Origin: an uncultured Bacilli bacterium | Lineage (GTDB): Bacteria; Bacillota_I; Bacilli_A; RF39; UBA660 | Assembly (NCBI GenBank): GCA_947856335.1 | Contig: CANUCD010000062.1 | Span: 1-5,909 of the forward strand | Direction of reading: 5' to 3' | DNA length: 5,909 nt | In this document: in pieces, positions 4,481 through 5,909 of the stretch | Position numbering within the stretch: position 1 is the stretch's first letter | Layout of the letters: every line of letters begins with the position of its first letter | The notes under the pieces: generated by a model | What the model was told of the DNA's origin: nothing | Seen by the model: the letters and a program-made list of their open reading frames with translations, nothing else | Database searches by the model: none | Translations under genes and position numbers: made by a program

Positions 4481-5848
4481 ATGAAAAGAAGTAAAAAATT
4501 AAGATTAAAAACATCAGTTAGAAATGTTTTAGTAGTAGTACTTATTATGATTATATTTATATCTTTTGGTATTTCTAAATTAAGAGATAGTAAAAAGTTT
4601 GAAGCTCATGAAATTGTTGAAGAAGATAATTATACTTTGAAAATAGATTATCCTAGAGTAGAAAATAAAGATTTAGAACAAAAGATATTAACTTATATTG
4701 GTAATCAAAAAGAAGCTTTTTTAAAGACTGTTTATGAGTTAGAAGATGTTACAGAAACTAAGAGTGATTTATCTATTACTTATACAGAAGATAGTTGGCT
4801 TGATTGTAGAGCAGTACATATCAATGTATATTATTATACTGGGGGAGCTCATTATAATAAAGAGACTAAATCTTATTATTTTAATACGAAAAATGGTAAA
4901 TTAGTTGATATAACATATTTTTTAGAAGAAGATGGATTTAAAAAGTTAGCTAATTTAGCTTATTATTATGTTGTTAAATATTATAAAGAAAATGATTTGG
5001 TTTATGATGAAGAATGGATAAAAGAGGGTACTAGTAGTAAATTAGAAAATTATAGTTATTTTTCTATTGATGAAAAAGGACTCAATATTTTATTTACTTA
5101 TTATCAAGTGGGTCCTCATTGTGATGGTGAAAAAAGTATTACAATTCCTCTAAAAGAATTAAAGGGGATAGTAAAAGAAAAATATTTAACCACGGAAGAA
5201 CAAGTAATTGAGGTAGTAAAAAGAGAAAAACGTGATTTAAGTAAATTTGCGGGTAAAAAATTACTTGCTTTTACATTTGATGATGGTCCAAGTGATGTTC
5301 CTACTAATAAATTATTAGATAATCTTGATAAATATGATGCTAGGGTAAGTTTCTTTGTTTTGGGAAGTAGAGTAAATACTTATAAAGATACTTTAAAAAG
5401 AGCTTATGAAATGGGTAATACAATAGCAAGTCATACTTATAGTCATTTGAATTTATATCAATTAAGTGATTATGATGTAATAGGTGAAATCAATAGAACA
5501 AATGATGCTATAGAAAGTATTATAGGCGTTAAACCTGAGTTTTTGCGAGTGCCATATGGAAATACTAATGCTCATATTAAAGAATTGGGTAATATGATAA
5601 CGGTTCTTTGGGATGTTGATACAGAAGATTGGCGATATAAGAATGCTAATACAGTTAAAGATAATATTATTAAACATGCTCATGATGGAGCAATTATACT
5701 TTTGCATGATATATATACTACATCAGTTGAAGGAGCAGTTCTTGCTATGGAAGAGTTAAAAGATGAATATGCCTTTGTTTCCATTGAAGAAATGATTGAG
5801 TTAAAAAAGATAAATTTAGATAAAACAAAAACATATTTTAATTTTTGA
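4481..5848 (+). CDS. pgdA: Membrane-anchored peptidoglycan N-acetylglucosamine deacetylase, PgdA-like
   Basis: Predicted to remove acetyl groups from GlcNAc in peptidoglycan outside the cell, a change that gives lysozyme resistance in Gram-positives. The 455 residues show a basic N-terminus and one membrane anchor (about 16-31, no signal-peptidase lipobox). A DUF4163-like region follows (about 45-120), then a DUF3298/RsiV-like domain (about 121-230, starting at YYTGGAH), and a NodB polysaccharide deacetylase domain (about 260-440). All five NodB motifs are intact: TFDDGP (265-270, base Asp267, metal ligand Asp268), HTYSH (318-322, metal ligands His318 and His322), RVPYG (356-360), DVDTEDW (378-384) and LLHD (407-410, His409). 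Length and architecture match Streptococcus pneumoniae PgdA, whose catalytic residues as I remember them are offset by a constant eight. The start ATG has a modest GAGGT site at 4472-4476. No partner gene is visible downstream. The substrate is inferred; xylan or chitin esterases share the fold but not these N-terminal domains. Confidence 0.9.
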   Translation: MKRSKKLRLKTSVRNVLVVVLIMIIFISFGISKLRDSKKFEAHEIVEEDNYTLKIDYPRVENKDLEQKILTYIGNQKEAFLKTVYELEDVTETKSDLSITYTEDSWLDCRAVHINVYYYTGGAHYNKETKSYYFNTKNGKLVDITYFLEEDGFKKLANLAYYYVVKYYKENDLVYDEEWIKEGTSSKLENYSYFSIDEKGLNILFTYYQVGPHCDGEKSITIPLKELKGIVKEKYLTTEEQVIEVVKREKRDLSKFAGKKLLAFTFDDGPSDVPTNKLLDNLDKYDARVSFFVLGSRVNTYKDTLKRAYEMGNTIASHTYSHLNLYQLSDYDVIGEINRTNDAIESIIGVKPEFLRVPYGNTNAHIKELGNMITVLWDVDTEDWRYKNANTVKDNIIKHAHDGAIILLHDIYTTSVEGAVLAMEELKDEYAFVSIEEMIELKKINLDKTKTYFNF

Positions 5849-5909
5849 TAAAATAATGTACATTTGTAAATGATGTGAAACCAATTTTTATTAGAAATGA
5901 CTCAATTTT

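Noticed and set aside
5462..5707. A minus-strand open frame inside the deacetylase gene
   Set aside because: It lies antisense to the conserved NodB motifs, its translation resembles no known family, and no ribosome-binding site is visible.
5849..5909. Possible terminator after the deacetylase gene (CATTTGTAAATG at 5861-5872)
   Set aside because: The stem would be only four or five A/T-rich pairs with a tiny loop and no T-run follows. Nothing else is recognisable in the last 61 bases.
1..5909. Mobile elements, CRISPR arrays, tRNA or rRNA genes
   Set aside because: No transposase or integrase motifs, no regularly spaced repeats, and no cloverleaf or rRNA-like stretch was found on either strand.

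Overview
The window is strongly AT-rich DNA from a low-GC Gram-positive (Firmicutes/Bacillota-type) bacterium. TGA is used as a stop codon (rlmD, the DUF6512-type gene and the deacetylase all end in TGA) and Trp is encoded by TGG, so this is code 11 and not a code-4 mycoplasma. Strong GGAGG-type ribosome-binding sites, a Gram-positive peptidoglycan deacetylase and the protein motifs all fit a host-associated Firmicute. The species cannot be named from the sequence alone.

Layout. Positions 1-1512 (minus strand) hold a complete histidyl-tRNA synthetase gene (hisS) with its whole control region: a consensus sigma-A promoter, a 16-codon leader peptide with four consecutive His codons, a set of mutually exclusive RNA stems, and an intrinsic terminator just before the hisS ribosome-binding site. 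This looks like ribosome-mediated transcription attenuation by histidine supply. It is the most interesting part of the window, because hisS in Firmicutes is normally thought of as T-box controlled and no T-box motif is visible here.

Divergently, on the plus strand, an extended -10 promoter drives a tight two-gene unit (3-nt gap). It comprises an RlmD/RumA-type 23S rRNA m5U methyltransferase with an iron-sulphur cluster motif, then a single 344-residue protein that joins an O6-methylguanine-DNA methyltransferase (Ogt) domain to a 3-methyladenine-DNA glycosylase I (Tag) domain. The fusion would combine direct reversal and base excision of alkylated DNA in one polypeptide.

That unit converges on, and overlaps by 16 bp, a minus-strand gene for a small multi-pass membrane protein of DUF6512 type. 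A 117-bp divergent intergenic region with nested AT-rich palindromes separates it from a plus-strand, membrane-anchored peptidoglycan N-acetylglucosamine deacetylase resembling pneumococcal PgdA, with all catalytic motifs intact. The last 61 bases (5849-5909) hold no gene or convincing terminator that I can see. The first 8 bases lie downstream of hisS and hold nothing identifiable.
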